From Hyphodiscus hymeniophilus (lineage: Eukaryota > Ascomycota > Leotiomycetes > Helotiales > Hyphodiscaceae): DNA of 64,000 bases. A model generated the notes under the pieces. That model saw only the letters and a program-made list of their open reading frames with translations. It was not told the DNA's origin and did not search any database. The translations under genes and the position numbers were made by a program. The DNA lies in assembly GCA_016508695.1 (NCBI GenBank), contig VNKQ01000005.1:1736001-1800000 (forward strand). The letters run 5' to 3'. Shown here piece after piece: positions 50,979 through 62,045 of this stretch (positions within the stretch are counted from its first letter, which is position 1; every line of letters begins with the position of its first letter).

Positions 50979-53062
50979 ATGGCTTCCAAAAAGCTACGAG
51001 CTAAAGTCCCAAAGACCAAGACCTTTGGCGGGTACGTTGCCCCGCTACCATTACTCGATAAGATCCCAATCGCTTTGGAAGTTTGACCAATTTGGTTTTT
51101 TAGATGGGTGTCGCTGATGATTTCTTTGCAATAGCTGTTGGACCTGCCGTCGACGCAAGGTGAAATGTGACAATGTCCGGCCCAAGTGCGGCCGATGCTC
51201 GAAGGACTTCGAATGTGAGGGCTATGACATTGAATTGTTCTGGGTACCTAGTGGGTATGATCAGGAGCCAGAGTCATCCATGAAAGGCCGAAAGGCCATG
51301 CTGTTACACGGTTTGTTCGGGATCACCCTCCAGTTCTCCATAGTACTGATTGTATAAGACGAAAGGATCCCAACGTCTTGCAAGGTTGCTGACGTTCATG
51401 AGATGCTTGTCAATCTAGACGAAGCTGAAAAAGGGTCACCTATATTTCAGAATCGTGAAGTTGGACCGTTCTCTGTGTTCTCTACGGGTCAGCCAATGTC
51501 CAAAGCCACCTGCAGACAGATCACATCACTTGAGGAAGGAATTCCCCAGACACTACCTGCGGAGGATATCCAGCTTTGTGAAGACAGTGATTCCTCGGTC
51601 CCCATTGATGACAAGGAGGAAGTTGGGCCGCACATGGAGCTCGATATCTCAGCCGAACAATGCTCAAGTGATATCCAGATCATCGATGCGACCTCCAACT
51701 CCCCATCAGATGTCTCGATTCTACCACGCCTCGATAACCTCAAGCTCAGCACCCATTTCTTCTCGAACCCAGCAACTAGAGAACTAATGCACAATTATGT
51801 CAACGTTGTGGCAGATCTTCTCCAGCCCGCTAGTCATTACCAAAATCCATATAAGTGTATTTACGTCCCAACCGCTCTTGCCGGCTCGACCGATAGTCTT
51901 TGCGGGGCCGGAGTGCTGGAAGTATCTCATAGTAAGGCGGCCGTTTTTCACGCAATACTCTCTGTTTCCGCTTTCCATCTTCGCGGTACAGAAAGTTTAC
52001 CAGACCGATTGAGCTTCGATAAGTTGGGTCGACTGCATCGAGGGAAAGCATTTGAAAGTCTCCAGAGAGCTTTACTTGATGACTTGCACGGATCAGATCA
52101 TCATGCGGCCATGTCTGCAATGATGGCTCTCGTCTCATCTGACGTGAGTACGTCCGAACTCATCAATGGCCACTGACTGACAAAGATTTCAGCTAATGGA
52201 TGGGGGCATGAATGAGTTTTGGATTCATCTTGATGGCTGTGAGCGACTTCAACGATTGATCCCAAATAGCCAGACATTCCGGGAGCCTTATAAGCAATTA
52301 CATACTGTATATTCATTTATGGCCACCATGGCTCAGTCAACGCAGCAAGACTTCGTCCCCCTTCCATGGCCAGAACTCCGAACTTCCGAGGATTTGCGGA
52401 TTCATATCGCTTCCCCATTTGATCTCAGCGATCACAGTTTAGAGTTCACATACGGAATCACTGGGGCGCTGGCTTCCTTCATTCATACTACCACAAAGCT
52501 CAATCACCACCTCCTCTACTATACAGCCCACGACCAACCCCTTCCTGAATCACTTCACTCTGCCATTGAAAGCCATGGAGAAAATATTGCAAGTTGGTCT
52601 CTACATCTGGAGTCATTTTCTTCCATTGACCCGATGGACTACGACACACTTTCTATAATCCGACATCACGCAATAGCGTTTCACAGGGCCGCTTGTATCC
52701 ACTTTCACACATTGCTACTACCTACAACGCCGACAATGATCTCAGCCTATTCCCAGACAACAATTGAACATCTCATCGCAGCCGAGTCTCTCAAAGTCTC
52801 TCACGCAACTCGTTATGGGTGGAAGGCAATGGCCCCAGTTGTTTGGCCAGGATTCATTGCAAGCTGTGAGGCTGCTATCGAGGATCGAGTTCTGTGGCGA
52901 ACGTGGTGGACATCTGTGCAGAAATACCGCATTGGAAGTATTACTCGCTTGTGGGGTGTGGTTCGAGAGGTATGGGATGCGAGAGATGCTGGCAGCGTGG
53001 AGATTCCTGGTTGGGCTCCTATCTTGAGAGCGAACGGCCTACGGATCATCAGCGGAGGTTGA
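50979..53062 (+). CDS. Zn2Cys6 transcription factor, fungal-specific TF (ARGR/ArcA-like)
   Basis: Four exons: 50979-51031, about 51135-51310, 51359-52143 and 52193-53062. They give 627 residues; the exact acceptor of the first intron may be off by one base. The N-terminus spliced over intron 1 restores GCWTCRRRKVKCDNVRPKC..C..DFEC, a complete Zn2Cys6 binuclear cluster. The C-terminal half matches the PF11951-type fungal TF domain, with LMDGGMNEFWIHLDGCERL, as in arginine-catabolism and uracil/amino-acid utilisation regulators such as A. nidulans ArcA and yeast Arg81. It should bind DNA as a nuclear activator. The neighbouring agmatinase makes an arginine/agmatine-related regulon plausible. 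The third intron (GTTTGT donor, 48 bp) is short but contains an actgat branch-like motif. Confidence 0.82.
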
Positions 53063-54035
53063 TCAGATGTGGAAAGCTTTGGTTTTAGCAAGACCAAAGA
53101 AAGACCCCTTAACGGAACAGCCGAAAGCAGCAGCTGGTCCAGCCCGCAATACAGTGGTTACTGTCCTTTGAAAGCGTCGACTTCGACCACCGAACTATGA
53201 TCCGTGTTCGGAACACCGGATACAAACGTATATATTTGAAATTCCGGAATCTGAATACCCTGGATCTATTAGGGTATGTCTAAATGGTCGCGACCCGAAG
53301 ACCGTCTAGGGACGGATGGTTTGGCATCGAGTAAAATCCTCCCGGGATCACCTGACCGACCATGAGGACATTGGCTTTCTGTTCAATCACCAATTGGCTT
53401 GTTTGCCATCACGAGAATATCTCTTGTTGCACGTCGCAAAATCTCAGCTTCAAATTTGGGCTGTTGAAATTGCTTTCGAATCGCTTCGGAAACGATTCTG
53501 CATATCAGTCCTTGTTTATTAGTAGAGAGATAGAAAGAGAACCAACTAGGAGTATAAAGAAGCAGTGAGCTCTCTTCTAATGAGATATAAATACCAATGA
53601 ATCAACCATGTAAGAGACCTCGTCAATCGTCTTCATATAGGAAATCAGAACGGATATCAAGACAAGACAGAGGTGAGTAAGAGACTGAAGATGAGCTAAG
53701 CTTCACATGATCAAGCTGCTGTGCTTTTACGGACCGTTGCACCCGCGAATGAACATTTCGTTGTATCGATTCTCGAGTATACGGGGCATTAACGAAAGAT
53801 CATGAATCGTGTTGCGAAGAGATTCTTCTCAGTTCGTATTATAAAGAATTGGAGAAGCCAATGTGGCGTGGAGATGCAGGAGGACAACATCCATGTCGAA
53901 AGTGTCAGAAACAAGGCTGCTCTAAACTCTATCCGGGCTAGTTTGTGATGGACATCATTTGTCATCCTCATACGTTGGCACACTTCAAGATCGAAATAAT
54001 CGTAATCACTAAACTTTCTGCCTTCTCCCGAAAAC
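53063..54035. other. Long upstream/3' region with one dispersed-word copy
   Basis: 973 bp. It holds the 3' flank of the Zn2Cys6 gene and the upstream region of the bZIP gene. A copy of the 15-base word in reverse orientation lies at 53424-53438. No protein gene is supported. Confidence 0.5.
53424..53438 (-). repeat. Isolated reverse copy of the 15-base word
   Basis: ttgttgcacgtcgca is the exact reverse complement of TGCGACGTGCAACAA found at 39737, 39979 and 56584. The match does not extend far on either side. Confidence 0.8.
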
Positions 54036-54835
54036 ATGGATTCGGTTTGGAAACCATATCTGAAGTCATCTAATGATGATTGGACTAGTACAACGGACCC
54101 CACTGAGCGGAAGCGGATTCAGAATCGACTCTCTCAACGAGCCAGGCGTACGAGTCTAATTAATCGCCACTAGAGAAGGCTGTACTGACAAAGTATCTAG
54201 GTTCAAAACTCATCAGTAGGCAAAGAAATAACCAGATGCAATGCTTCCGTGGAGTCGGGAGCAATTTCGAAGCTGTTACCGAAGCGGTCAGAAGATCTGA
54301 CCAGGCTTTACCCGCAACTTCAGATGCCATGTCCGTCTTCAGCGAGCCATCTTCTGATACTTTTCATCTCCTCGCAGCTGTGGACCCAATCCTTGACAAT
54401 CGCTTCATCTTTCTACCTTCCATGGGTACTTCCAAAGCTTTCTTCTGCATCGCCGACTTACTGAACCTCGCTTGCTGCCAAGATACTGGCTTCAATATCG
54501 TTGCGGATGCAGACACTCTTCCGCCAACCATGAAGCCAACTTTGAAACAGCAGTTAGTTCCTCACAAGCCGTACGTCGATATGATGCCATGGCCTTCTGT
54601 GCGTGACAGGATGCTGAACTCGCCAACGGCGATCAATGAGTCCGAATTCTTGAAAGATATGGCATCGGGCGACTTGAAAGTATGGGGATCAGTTGCTTGG
54701 GACCCGATGGGATGGGAGGTTGGTCCGGAATTTGCCAAGAAGTGGTGGTTTTTGATCGACAGCGGAATTCTGCACGCGACGAACTTTTGGAGGAGCCAGA
54801 GGGGCGAAGAAGCTTTAGTGCTCTCTGACACATAA
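54036..54835 (+). CDS. bZIP-type transcription factor with DUF3425 domain
   Basis: Two exons, 54036-54147 and 54201-54835, join to 248 residues. The spliced N-terminus contains TERKRIQNRLSQRARR, the basic region of fungal bZIP proteins (N-x7-R), but no long leucine zipper follows. The C-terminal PSMGTSKAFFCIADLLNLACC...LKQQLVPHKPYVDMMPWPSVRDRML... and VWGSVAWDPMGWEVGPEFAKKWWFLIDSGIL is DUF3425. Such short bZIP-DUF3425 proteins are numerous in filamentous fungi and act in nuclear regulation. The target is unknown. The intron is 53 bp. Leader ATGs occur upstream but out of frame. Confidence 0.84.
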
Positions 54836-55127
54836 CATTCTGGACACGAAACTAGATGCTGTTGTCTCGAAAATTCGTACGTAAGCCACGACCGAGCGCT
54901 CCCCCGTGATGTGTACATACTCGGCCCCGCTAAATTGACTTTATGCATTCTGACAAGAAACTACTATAGCGTGTAATGGTCTCTTAGATATATATCAGCC
55001 TCAATCCCTCGGTATCGTCCGTTATCTCATTGTTCTACAAGTCATTAATAATCACTCTATCCTGATCGAAGGTTTCTTTCCACGCTTTTTCGAAGGTCCC
55101 GAAATTCCATCTATCCTTCAGGCAATA

Positions 55128-56117
55128 ATGGGAGGGGTTGTCGCTCAGTTGCTCCCCGGAACTCCACATTTCACCGAGAAAGACATTCCGTCTCTGATTG
55201 GGAAAGTCTTCATCGTCACTGGCGGCAATTCGGGCGTAGGATTTGAGCTTGTTAAGATTCTTTACTCCAAGGGCGGCACAGTCTATATCGCAAGCCGTTC
55301 ACCCACAAAAGTGGCGACCGCAATCGAGGAGATAAAATCTAGCAACCCACAAAGTCAGGGACACCTTAAGAGCCTCCACCTCGACCTCGGCGACTTGACT
55401 ACAATACTACCCTGTGCTACTGCGTTCCTTGCTCAAGAATCTCGTCTCGATGTTCTTTGGAATAACGCCGGTATCGCCCGAGCCCCTGTTGGCAGTCTCA
55501 GCGCTCAGGGCCACGAAGCGCACATGGGAACAAATTGTCTTGGACACTACCTATTGACGAAACTCCTGCTTCCAGTCCTTATTAAGACAGCAAGAGTCTT
55601 ACCGAAGGCCAGCGTGCGAGTCGTGTTCACATATTCTGGCATCGTGGACATACAAGGTGGTTCTCTAGGCGTCTCTCTCGCCGAGCTTGGCCCAGGCAAG
55701 CATGCGAAGACAGTTGAGCTCAACTATGGCGCCTCAAAGACAGGAAACTGGCTCCTGCCTTCGGAATTCGATAAACGGTATCGCGCAGATGGTGTTGTAT
55801 TTGTCACGCAGACACCCGGGACTTTGAAGAATAAGGGCTTCGACGAGCTTCCCTGGGCCATGAAGACGCTCGCTAAATTCTTCATCTACGAACCGGTATT
55901 CGGGGCCTATACCGAGTTGTGGTGTGGACTCAGTTCAGACGTGAAAGCCGAAGATGGTGGGAGGTGTGCTATCCCATGGGGGAGATGGCACCCGAGTCCG
56001 AGGAAGGATATCCTTGAGGGGTTGAAGTTGAAGGAGGAGGGCGGAACAGGCCTCGCGGCTGACTTTTGGGATTGGTGCGAGGAGAACACCAAAATGTTTG
56101 CTGGAGCTGCAGCTTGA
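55128..56117 (+). CDS. Short-chain dehydrogenase (retinol dehydrogenase/WW-oxidoreductase-like)
   Basis: Intronless, 329 residues. The Rossmann motif TGGNSGVGFEL is near 31-41, then LHLDLGDL (about 85), NNAGIA (about 112), a catalytic Ser in TYSGIVD and YGASKTGNW carrying the catalytic Tyr and Lys. The full catalytic set is present, so activity is expected. Length and the MGTNCLGHYLLTKLLLP pattern match fungal SDRs related to retinol dehydrogenases, often of secondary metabolism, but no other biosynthetic gene is adjacent. The C-terminal part GTGLAADFWDWCEENTKMFAG is typical. The start ATG follows a C/T-rich leader. Confidence 0.87.
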   Translation: MGGVVAQLLPGTPHFTEKDIPSLIGKVFIVTGGNSGVGFELVKILYSKGGTVYIASRSPTKVATAIEEIKSSNPQSQGHLKSLHLDLGDLTTILPCATAFLAQESRLDVLWNNAGIARAPVGSLSAQGHEAHMGTNCLGHYLLTKLLLPVLIKTARVLPKASVRVVFTYSGIVDIQGGSLGVSLAELGPGKHAKTVELNYGASKTGNWLLPSEFDKRYRADGVVFVTQTPGTLKNKGFDELPWAMKTLAKFFIYEPVFGAYTELWCGLSSDVKAEDGGRCAIPWGRWHPSPRKDILEGLKLKEEGGTGLAADFWDWCEENTKMFAGAAA

Positions 56118-57106
56118 GAGTACCTCGCAGGGCGGTCGTGTACCCCTTTCAGCCATAAGCTGATTTTGAAGCTTACCGTGATTTATTTTTGTACACCTTT
56201 GATGATATTCAATCCTTGATTCACGAGTTCCATCTTCCCATTTCTGATGCTATTCATCCCTAATATATCTTGGGAGAGTGAGCGCATGCGCAAAGGTTCT
56301 GCCAGCGAGAGCCAAAATCATTTCAATCACATGACCTAGGACATGCTTCCAGTGCCGTCTGCATGCTGTCACATCCAATCACAGTACCCCGACACCGTTT
56401 GTTGCATGTCGCATCTTTCTCGCCCTTTTCGCATAATCGGACTCCAATCAGCATCCGACCATTTTCTTGCGTGGCATTTCTTCGGCCGAATAGCCAGTAA
56501 ACGTAGAGCGTTGAGAGAACAGATCCTAGCAAAGAGGGCGTCGGGAGGAGTGCAACGAGCAGCGAAAAAAGGGCGTCCGAATCTGCGACGTGCAACAAAA
56601 GCTAGGTGAAAGAGGGGTCAGTGACCAGTCAGCTGGGTTCAGTCGTACTAAGTGTTCTGCATGAGTTTTGTACCATGTTGTTTTTGTCCCGATTTTGGGA
56701 ATGTCAAGTGAACGTTGCGATGAACATGGACGCTTTCTAAATCCTAAAAGATCAGAATATTTGCAATTTCCTTTAGGGAGAGAGAGGGGATTCCAAGAAA
56801 CTACCAGCTATGAAGGTGACTTGAATGGATATGTGGAGCTCCTGACTGATATCCCCTGAGCTTAGCGATAAGTGTCACATTTCAAGCAAGAGCTACTTTT
56901 TCTTTATATCTGCGTGATGTCTCTGACAGAAGAAAATCGAGCGAATGTATCAGTCTTTGCTCTTGCCATCAACTCATTTCTCATTTCCTAGGGATTGACT
57001 GCTCATCCTGGCCCACAGGCTACAGCCCACCCACAACTCCAACATCCCAACAACGGCAATAAATGCCAGTCATTTCAGCATTCCTAAAAAGCAAATCTCC
57101 GTAGAA
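56118..57106. other. Gap with an inverted-repeat element
   Basis: 989 bp between the SDR stop and the ACS permease end. It contains the inverted-repeat segment at 56397-56601 listed separately. No gene is supported. Confidence 0.5.
56397..56601. mobile_element. Candidate MITE-like 0.2-kb element with imperfect terminal inverted repeats
   Basis: tttgttgcatgtcgcatcttt at the left end pairs imperfectly with the right end, which reads ctgcgacgtgcaacaaaa. The inner parts, cgcccttttcgc on the left and gcgaaaaaagggcg on the right, pair too. This gives about 36 bases of inverted similarity. The right end contains the 15-base word and extends, with differences, to resemble the copy at 39832. Clear target-site duplications were not found by eye, and no transposase is present. 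Confidence 0.45.
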
Positions 57107-59254
57107 TTAGAGAGTGGTGACATCATCACGAACAGTCTTCTTTTCATCAAAATCGCTCGATTGTAGTTCCGGGCTGTCGCTTTCTCGCGCTTCTTCCAGT
57201 GACCCTGCGGGCCCCGCTCTGGCTGCATTTCTCTTGTCTCGCCAAAGAAGTAACTGAATGGCAGCAGTCCAGACAACTGGGTGGAAAGAATCACAGGTCA
57301 GCATGTTATGTCGCGAAACTTGAGATTATAGTAAGTTGACCCACTTAGCAGAACTGAGAGAACGATGGACCAAAGGTATCCCTTTTGAGCGGCCGGGAAA
57401 TCTGTTGTTTTCCATACGAAATTGGGAGCCTGAGGAAGTTCAGCTGAGGAATCAAATCTCCAGGGCAGGAGGACTTACAACAGCTTGCACGACATATGCG
57501 AAGTCGTTACCTGCCGCGACAAGTAAGGCCCTCTTTTCTGTGTCATCCGAGCAGATTTCATTGATCCAACTCAAGATGAGAGGTCCAGCACCATTCTAGC
57601 ATTACTGGTCAGCAAAAGAGCTTTGACGGTTCGGCGGAGTCATTGATCAGTTGCGATGGACTGAAGATGGACTTACGCCAATTTGACTCAACCAGTAGAC
57701 AACTTTCCGTTGGTGCAGATTTTCGTACAGCGGCATCTGTCGCAGCAGGATAGAAAATAGGAGCTAAAGTCAAAGCAGTGTTAGCAAAGGAGCGCCCTAG
57801 ATAGATGGAAAAGTGTAGAAGAGATCGAAAAACCGAATGAACTTCAAACTTACAGTGAGGACTGCTCCAATGTAGATGAAAGGCCAACGCGCACCGCGGC
57901 ATGGCCCATCGGAGAGCCAGCCCCAGACGAAAGCCATGACTATGAAGATGCCGGTCGTTGTGAGTGGCACTATATTTCACGTCAGTCAGACCACAAACAC
58001 GCTACGAGCCTACTCACAGTTGTTGATCTGTGGAACAGAGAAAGTAACACCAGGGACAGGAGGAGGATGTTTGTTGAAGCTTTTCAGCCAATATCCCATA
58101 GCTACCTGCGGACTACCATTGTTCCATATGACATAGAGCAAGGCTAAAGTTACCAGTTAGCCCACGCCTCAGGCTCCCAAGATGCGAAGGAGGCGAGGAT
58201 ACGTACGCAGGAAGTAAGTGTGCCAACTCAACAAGATTCTCCTGACCTTGGCCCACGACCAAGGCTGCTTGCCTGCCCGCCCAATCGCCTCCATGCGTTT
58301 GACTGAGAGGATATGCTCCTTTTCGGTCGTCCACCAAGTTCTCTTTCCGCTCTGAGGAAGGTTAGGAATGAAAATGAACCCCATGACTGCGAGTGGTAAC
58401 GTGATGATGCCATCTATGATGAACAACCATCTCCAACCGGCATCCCCGTCAACACCGTTCAAGTTTTTGTAAGCGGCCGCCTGCAGGAAACCACTGAATA
58501 GCTGCCCGATGGCACCAGCGAGCCAGAAAATCATCGCCCGCTTCCCAATCTCCTGGGAAGTGTACCACGAGCCGAGGATGTAATGAATGCCGGGATAGAA
58601 GCCAGATCTATAGACTGCATTAACCTCTATTAGAGTACAGAAGTTGAGGAAAGAGCACTTACTCCAAGAGCCCTACCAAAAACCGAAGGGCGTAGAGTGC
58701 CTGGTACGACTTAACGCTAGATGTGCAGATGGTGGCAATTCCCCAACCCAACTCGAGCTACACAACCAGTGTCAGCATGTACACCGCAGATCGATCTTGG
58801 GAGGAGCTTACTGATGGTATTACCCATCGCGGAGACACACGTGTGAGTAACAGGTTGGACGGGATCTGCCCAAGAACATAGCCCACAGTCCAGATCGAGG
58901 TACTGGTCACGAGCTGGTTGCCATACATTTTCAAGTCCTCTTCCATACCGCTGAGGAAGGCATTATTGACGTTGTACTGATCGAGATTCTTGAGAAAGTA
59001 GCCGATCTGAGCAGATTCTTGTTAGGACTTGTGCATTTCCTTGAGGGGATCGGGGTACGAACTGAGGCGAAAGTGAGAACGAATGCGTCCACCTTGAATA
59101 GCAGCCAGCGTTGGTCTTGGGGAAGTTCCCATGTATCCCGGATATAACCCTTCCATGTCTTGATGGGCTTCACCACCAGCTGGTCTTGGGAACTGTGAGG
59201 CGACGCTTCTGCGTCAAGGCAGTATGGGCCAATACCATCTTCTGTGTGTCCCAT
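57107..59254 (-). CDS. MFS transporter, ACS family (pantothenate/allantoate permease-like), ten exons
   Basis: Exons: 59254-59063, 59006-58812, 58757-58663, 58607-58207, 58143-58018, 57969-57854, 57763-57677, 57595-57479, 57429-57345 and 57276-57107. They give 527 residues with every join in phase. Family landmarks are FLKNLDQYNVNNAFLSGMEEDL, GQIPSNLLLTRVSPRWVIPSLELGWG, RFLVGLLESGFYPGIHYILGSWYTSQEIGKR, and GWLSDGPCRGARWP in the second half. Similar fungal proteins include the pantothenate transporters Liz1 and Fen2. Twelve membrane helices are expected. Introns are 48-90 bp. The C-terminus is hydrophilic, ending RDDVTTL. The substrate is inferred only from family resemblance. Confidence 0.86.
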
Positions 59255-60899
59255 AATCAATGAATTGCACTTCGCTCTGCCTGCTACGGGATATTGGGAC
59301 TTACGGTTATACTGCAGTATTTATCAAAACTGGAAAATTTGGTGTTCATGGCATGTGCTCATTCGTGCATGCAAGCACGCAAGAGTCAACATGGTGGATT
59401 GCAAAAAGTACCGCCGTTATGAATAATCAAGACACTTTCTTATCGCTCCCATCCGGATTTTTGTCGTCTGGTGGTTTTTGGTAATTGCGCCATTATCCCC
59501 ATATATTATACCTTCCTTCTAAACTTCCACCGGACGATGGGACTCTCGGCAATTCCCGTGTTATCTTGGGACCTCGTTCGACAAATGTTCGAATGAGCAT
59601 GATAAGCTGAAGCCATGATTCTTACATCGAGATCGGGAAATATGAAAATGGATGCGATATCGTGAAATGCGAAAGCAACAATTTGCGGTATGTGGTCAAC
59701 AACCAAAACCTACCTTAGCTTAAGCGAGCGATGTGGAGAGCTACGGTACCACCCCTCCTTGAGCGACGCGAGGCCTGGCCCGTGGTCCCTTGGGTTTTGG
59801 GGGGGCAAGGGGGATTTGGGTATCAATCGAGGTTCAGCCCCATCAAAAAGCCTTCTTTTCTTCTTTCGCAGTGATTAGGCCACTCGCGATATCGCTGCTC
59901 CAGCACGCCACTACAAGCTTTTGGGAGGTGGAGGTGGAGGTTCTAGCGGTAGCTTCTCTAAGTCCGTAAAAGCCAGCAGGTTTGGATTGTATCCGGAGCA
60001 GCAGGATGCGGGAATTCTCCGTGGTCTCTCCCCGCTGCGGAGGTATTCAAATAGTGGCAATGATGGTTGAGAGATAAACCTCGTTACTGATCTTTTGTCC
60101 CACTAGGGAAAGTGAACGGCACATGGGAACGCTTTAAGATGCCAAACCCCGGAATTCTGAAATCTTTAAGAACAAATCGAACTTCGCCACTCATTCATTC
60201 TTGGATGGGCTGCTGGCTCGGATGAGAGGATAGAATGAAATTAATATAACATGCGTACACTTAGCTTTAAGTGTTCTTGCACACCACGAGACTCAAATAC
60301 GGCAAACAGACCAGTGACGGGGAATGTATTATATTAGAGAGCGAAATCCGTCATACCAGCCAGAATCCTGTAGGCTCTCAGCGAAAACCCAACTCACAAG
60401 GGTAGAATCTGTCGCAGGAACAAGACTTCCTCCCTCGAAATCGAAAATAAGAAGCAAAAGGGCAATAACCAAAAGGTCAAATGACATCTGCCGACCAACA
60501 TTATCTTCGCCCTTTTTGCAGGTGGGGCCAACAGAGAATGGAACTTCCAGTAAAAAATCACGAATGGAGCTTAAAAGCCCCACATTTTATCCTAGAGGTA
60601 TGTGATACACTGTTAGGAGATCCCGAGGCGCGAGGCCTCCCGAATACCTCTCCGGAACGAACCCTAGACTACTCTCCAGATTACCCCAAGTGTCTTTGGA
60701 GGCGTTTTTCTTTAGAAATTCTGCACAGGAGACTCGCTCTCCTTGTAGAAACGACAAAGGTCTTCTGCACAGGTTTCTGAAGAGAAATCACGCCCAAATT
60801 GACTGAGTAAGTCTCGGCGAGGACTCTAGGCCTTCCTCCGGTGAGGTTTTCAGGAGGCCTCACGCATTAGCATATCCGAAACGGATCACGTACCTTTTC
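59255..60899. other. Long stretch without a recognisable gene
   Basis: 1.6 kb. Short frames are present on both strands, but none shows a motif or believable splice partner. The first part is the ACS permease upstream region and the last part is the 3' flank of the RNase III-like gene. Confidence 0.4.
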
Positions 60900-61405
60900 C
60901 TAGCCAGCGTAATTGGGGGCTGCCAATCCCAGCCTACCCATAACCCTTCTTACAGCATCTAAGTCTTTATCGGAATCGAGGTACACTGCTCCCAGAATGG
61001 CTTCGATCGTATCGGCTCGAGTCTTTGGCGGTTTCATACCCTGCTGGGATGGATTTCCATTGATCCAACGAGGTATCCCAGCGTCGCTATATTTCGCGGC
61101 AAGGTTGTTGTTCGAAACAATGGACGAGATCGTGGAATCGATGGTGCCTATATATCGTTAAGCGGAATGTTTGGCAATGGATGCTTTTTTTTGGAGCGAC
61201 TGACCTCGAGATGCTTTAGTTGCCATCATGTCGACGAGTAAAACCAACTTCATCACCGTATCACCAATCATGGCCAACATTTTGTTGCCATCTGGACCGC
61301 CGATTCCAGAGCCAGCGGCTTGCAATGCAACCATAATGTGTCGCTGTTAACAAATATGTAGCCAATGAGCGCTTCAATAGCAGCCGTTGCAATGCGCTGA
61401 GACAT
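60900..61405 (-). pseudogene. RNase III-domain gene with an apparent one-base frameshift
   Basis: Two exon-like parts, 61405-61205 and 61147-60900, separated by a 57-bp intron with a GTCAGT donor. The upstream part runs from MSQRIATAAIEALIGYIF to SDTLW. The downstream part continues in a different frame with VALQAAGSGIGG, KMLAMIGDTVMKLV, and, after the intron, RADTIEAILGAVYLDS. Together they match the short (about 150-residue) fungal RNase III-like proteins, but the joint at about 61340 lacks one base. The acidic signature is degenerate (MLAMIGD instead of LExLGD), so catalysis would be doubtful anyway. Sequencing error, a real null allele or an unusual splice around ttaacag|cga are the alternatives. 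Confidence 0.7.
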
Positions 61406-62045
61406 GACGCACAATAGGAGTGTGTCTACAGAGTGTGTTTGTTGACGCCTGGTACGGTAATGGTTCAGTGTGCGATGAGAGAAATCGAAATGGAATCTCT
61501 TCATCTGATGCCGCAAGGCTGCCAGTAAATATAGTAGAGAGAAGGCTGGGACAGGCATTCGCCAACATGTCTCCCGCATTCCAACCGAACCCACCAAAGC
61601 TGGATAAATAGTGAGCATAGGGATATCATAAAAGGGGGGTTGGATTGAGTAATCGGTTGGCACAATACCTACCCTAATTTAGTCGTACCAATGCGTTCAA
61701 TCATGCGCATACGCCTGATCCTAAAGGTATGGATACCAGACTTCTTTAATTAGCAGCTCAGGGATGGGAAATACAAAGCTAGAGGCTATACACAATCTCG
61801 TAAACGAGTTCCTGGTTAAATTTGACTGTGTAAGCAAAGCAGCTATCATGATGGGAGAATGAGAGCGATGAGCAAGGACTTTATGGAAAATCATGCATTC
61901 GACAGCTTGCCAATTTCCTCGTACCGTATGAGGCGGTCTAAAAAACCCTGGGGTATATGCGAAGTCCGTCCGTCAGCAGCCGTAGCTCGTGACGTTGCTG
62001 ATAACGCCATGTGAAATATCGTACATACTACCTCGCCGTCCCGAA
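61406..62045. other. Stretch between two minus-strand genes
   Basis: 640 bp. It contains the upstream region of the RNase III-like gene and the 3' flank of the chromodomain gene. The frame upstream of 61405 stays open to 61663, but its sequence does not resemble the family. Confidence 0.45.

Noticed and set aside
57401..57450. First of two CAG acceptors before ACS exon 9
   Set aside because: Using it shifts the frame; the second one (57430) restores family-like APNFVW.
61268..61663. 131-codon frame covering the RNase III-like start
   Set aside because: Only its last part resembles the family; the upstream peptide does not, so I start at 61405.
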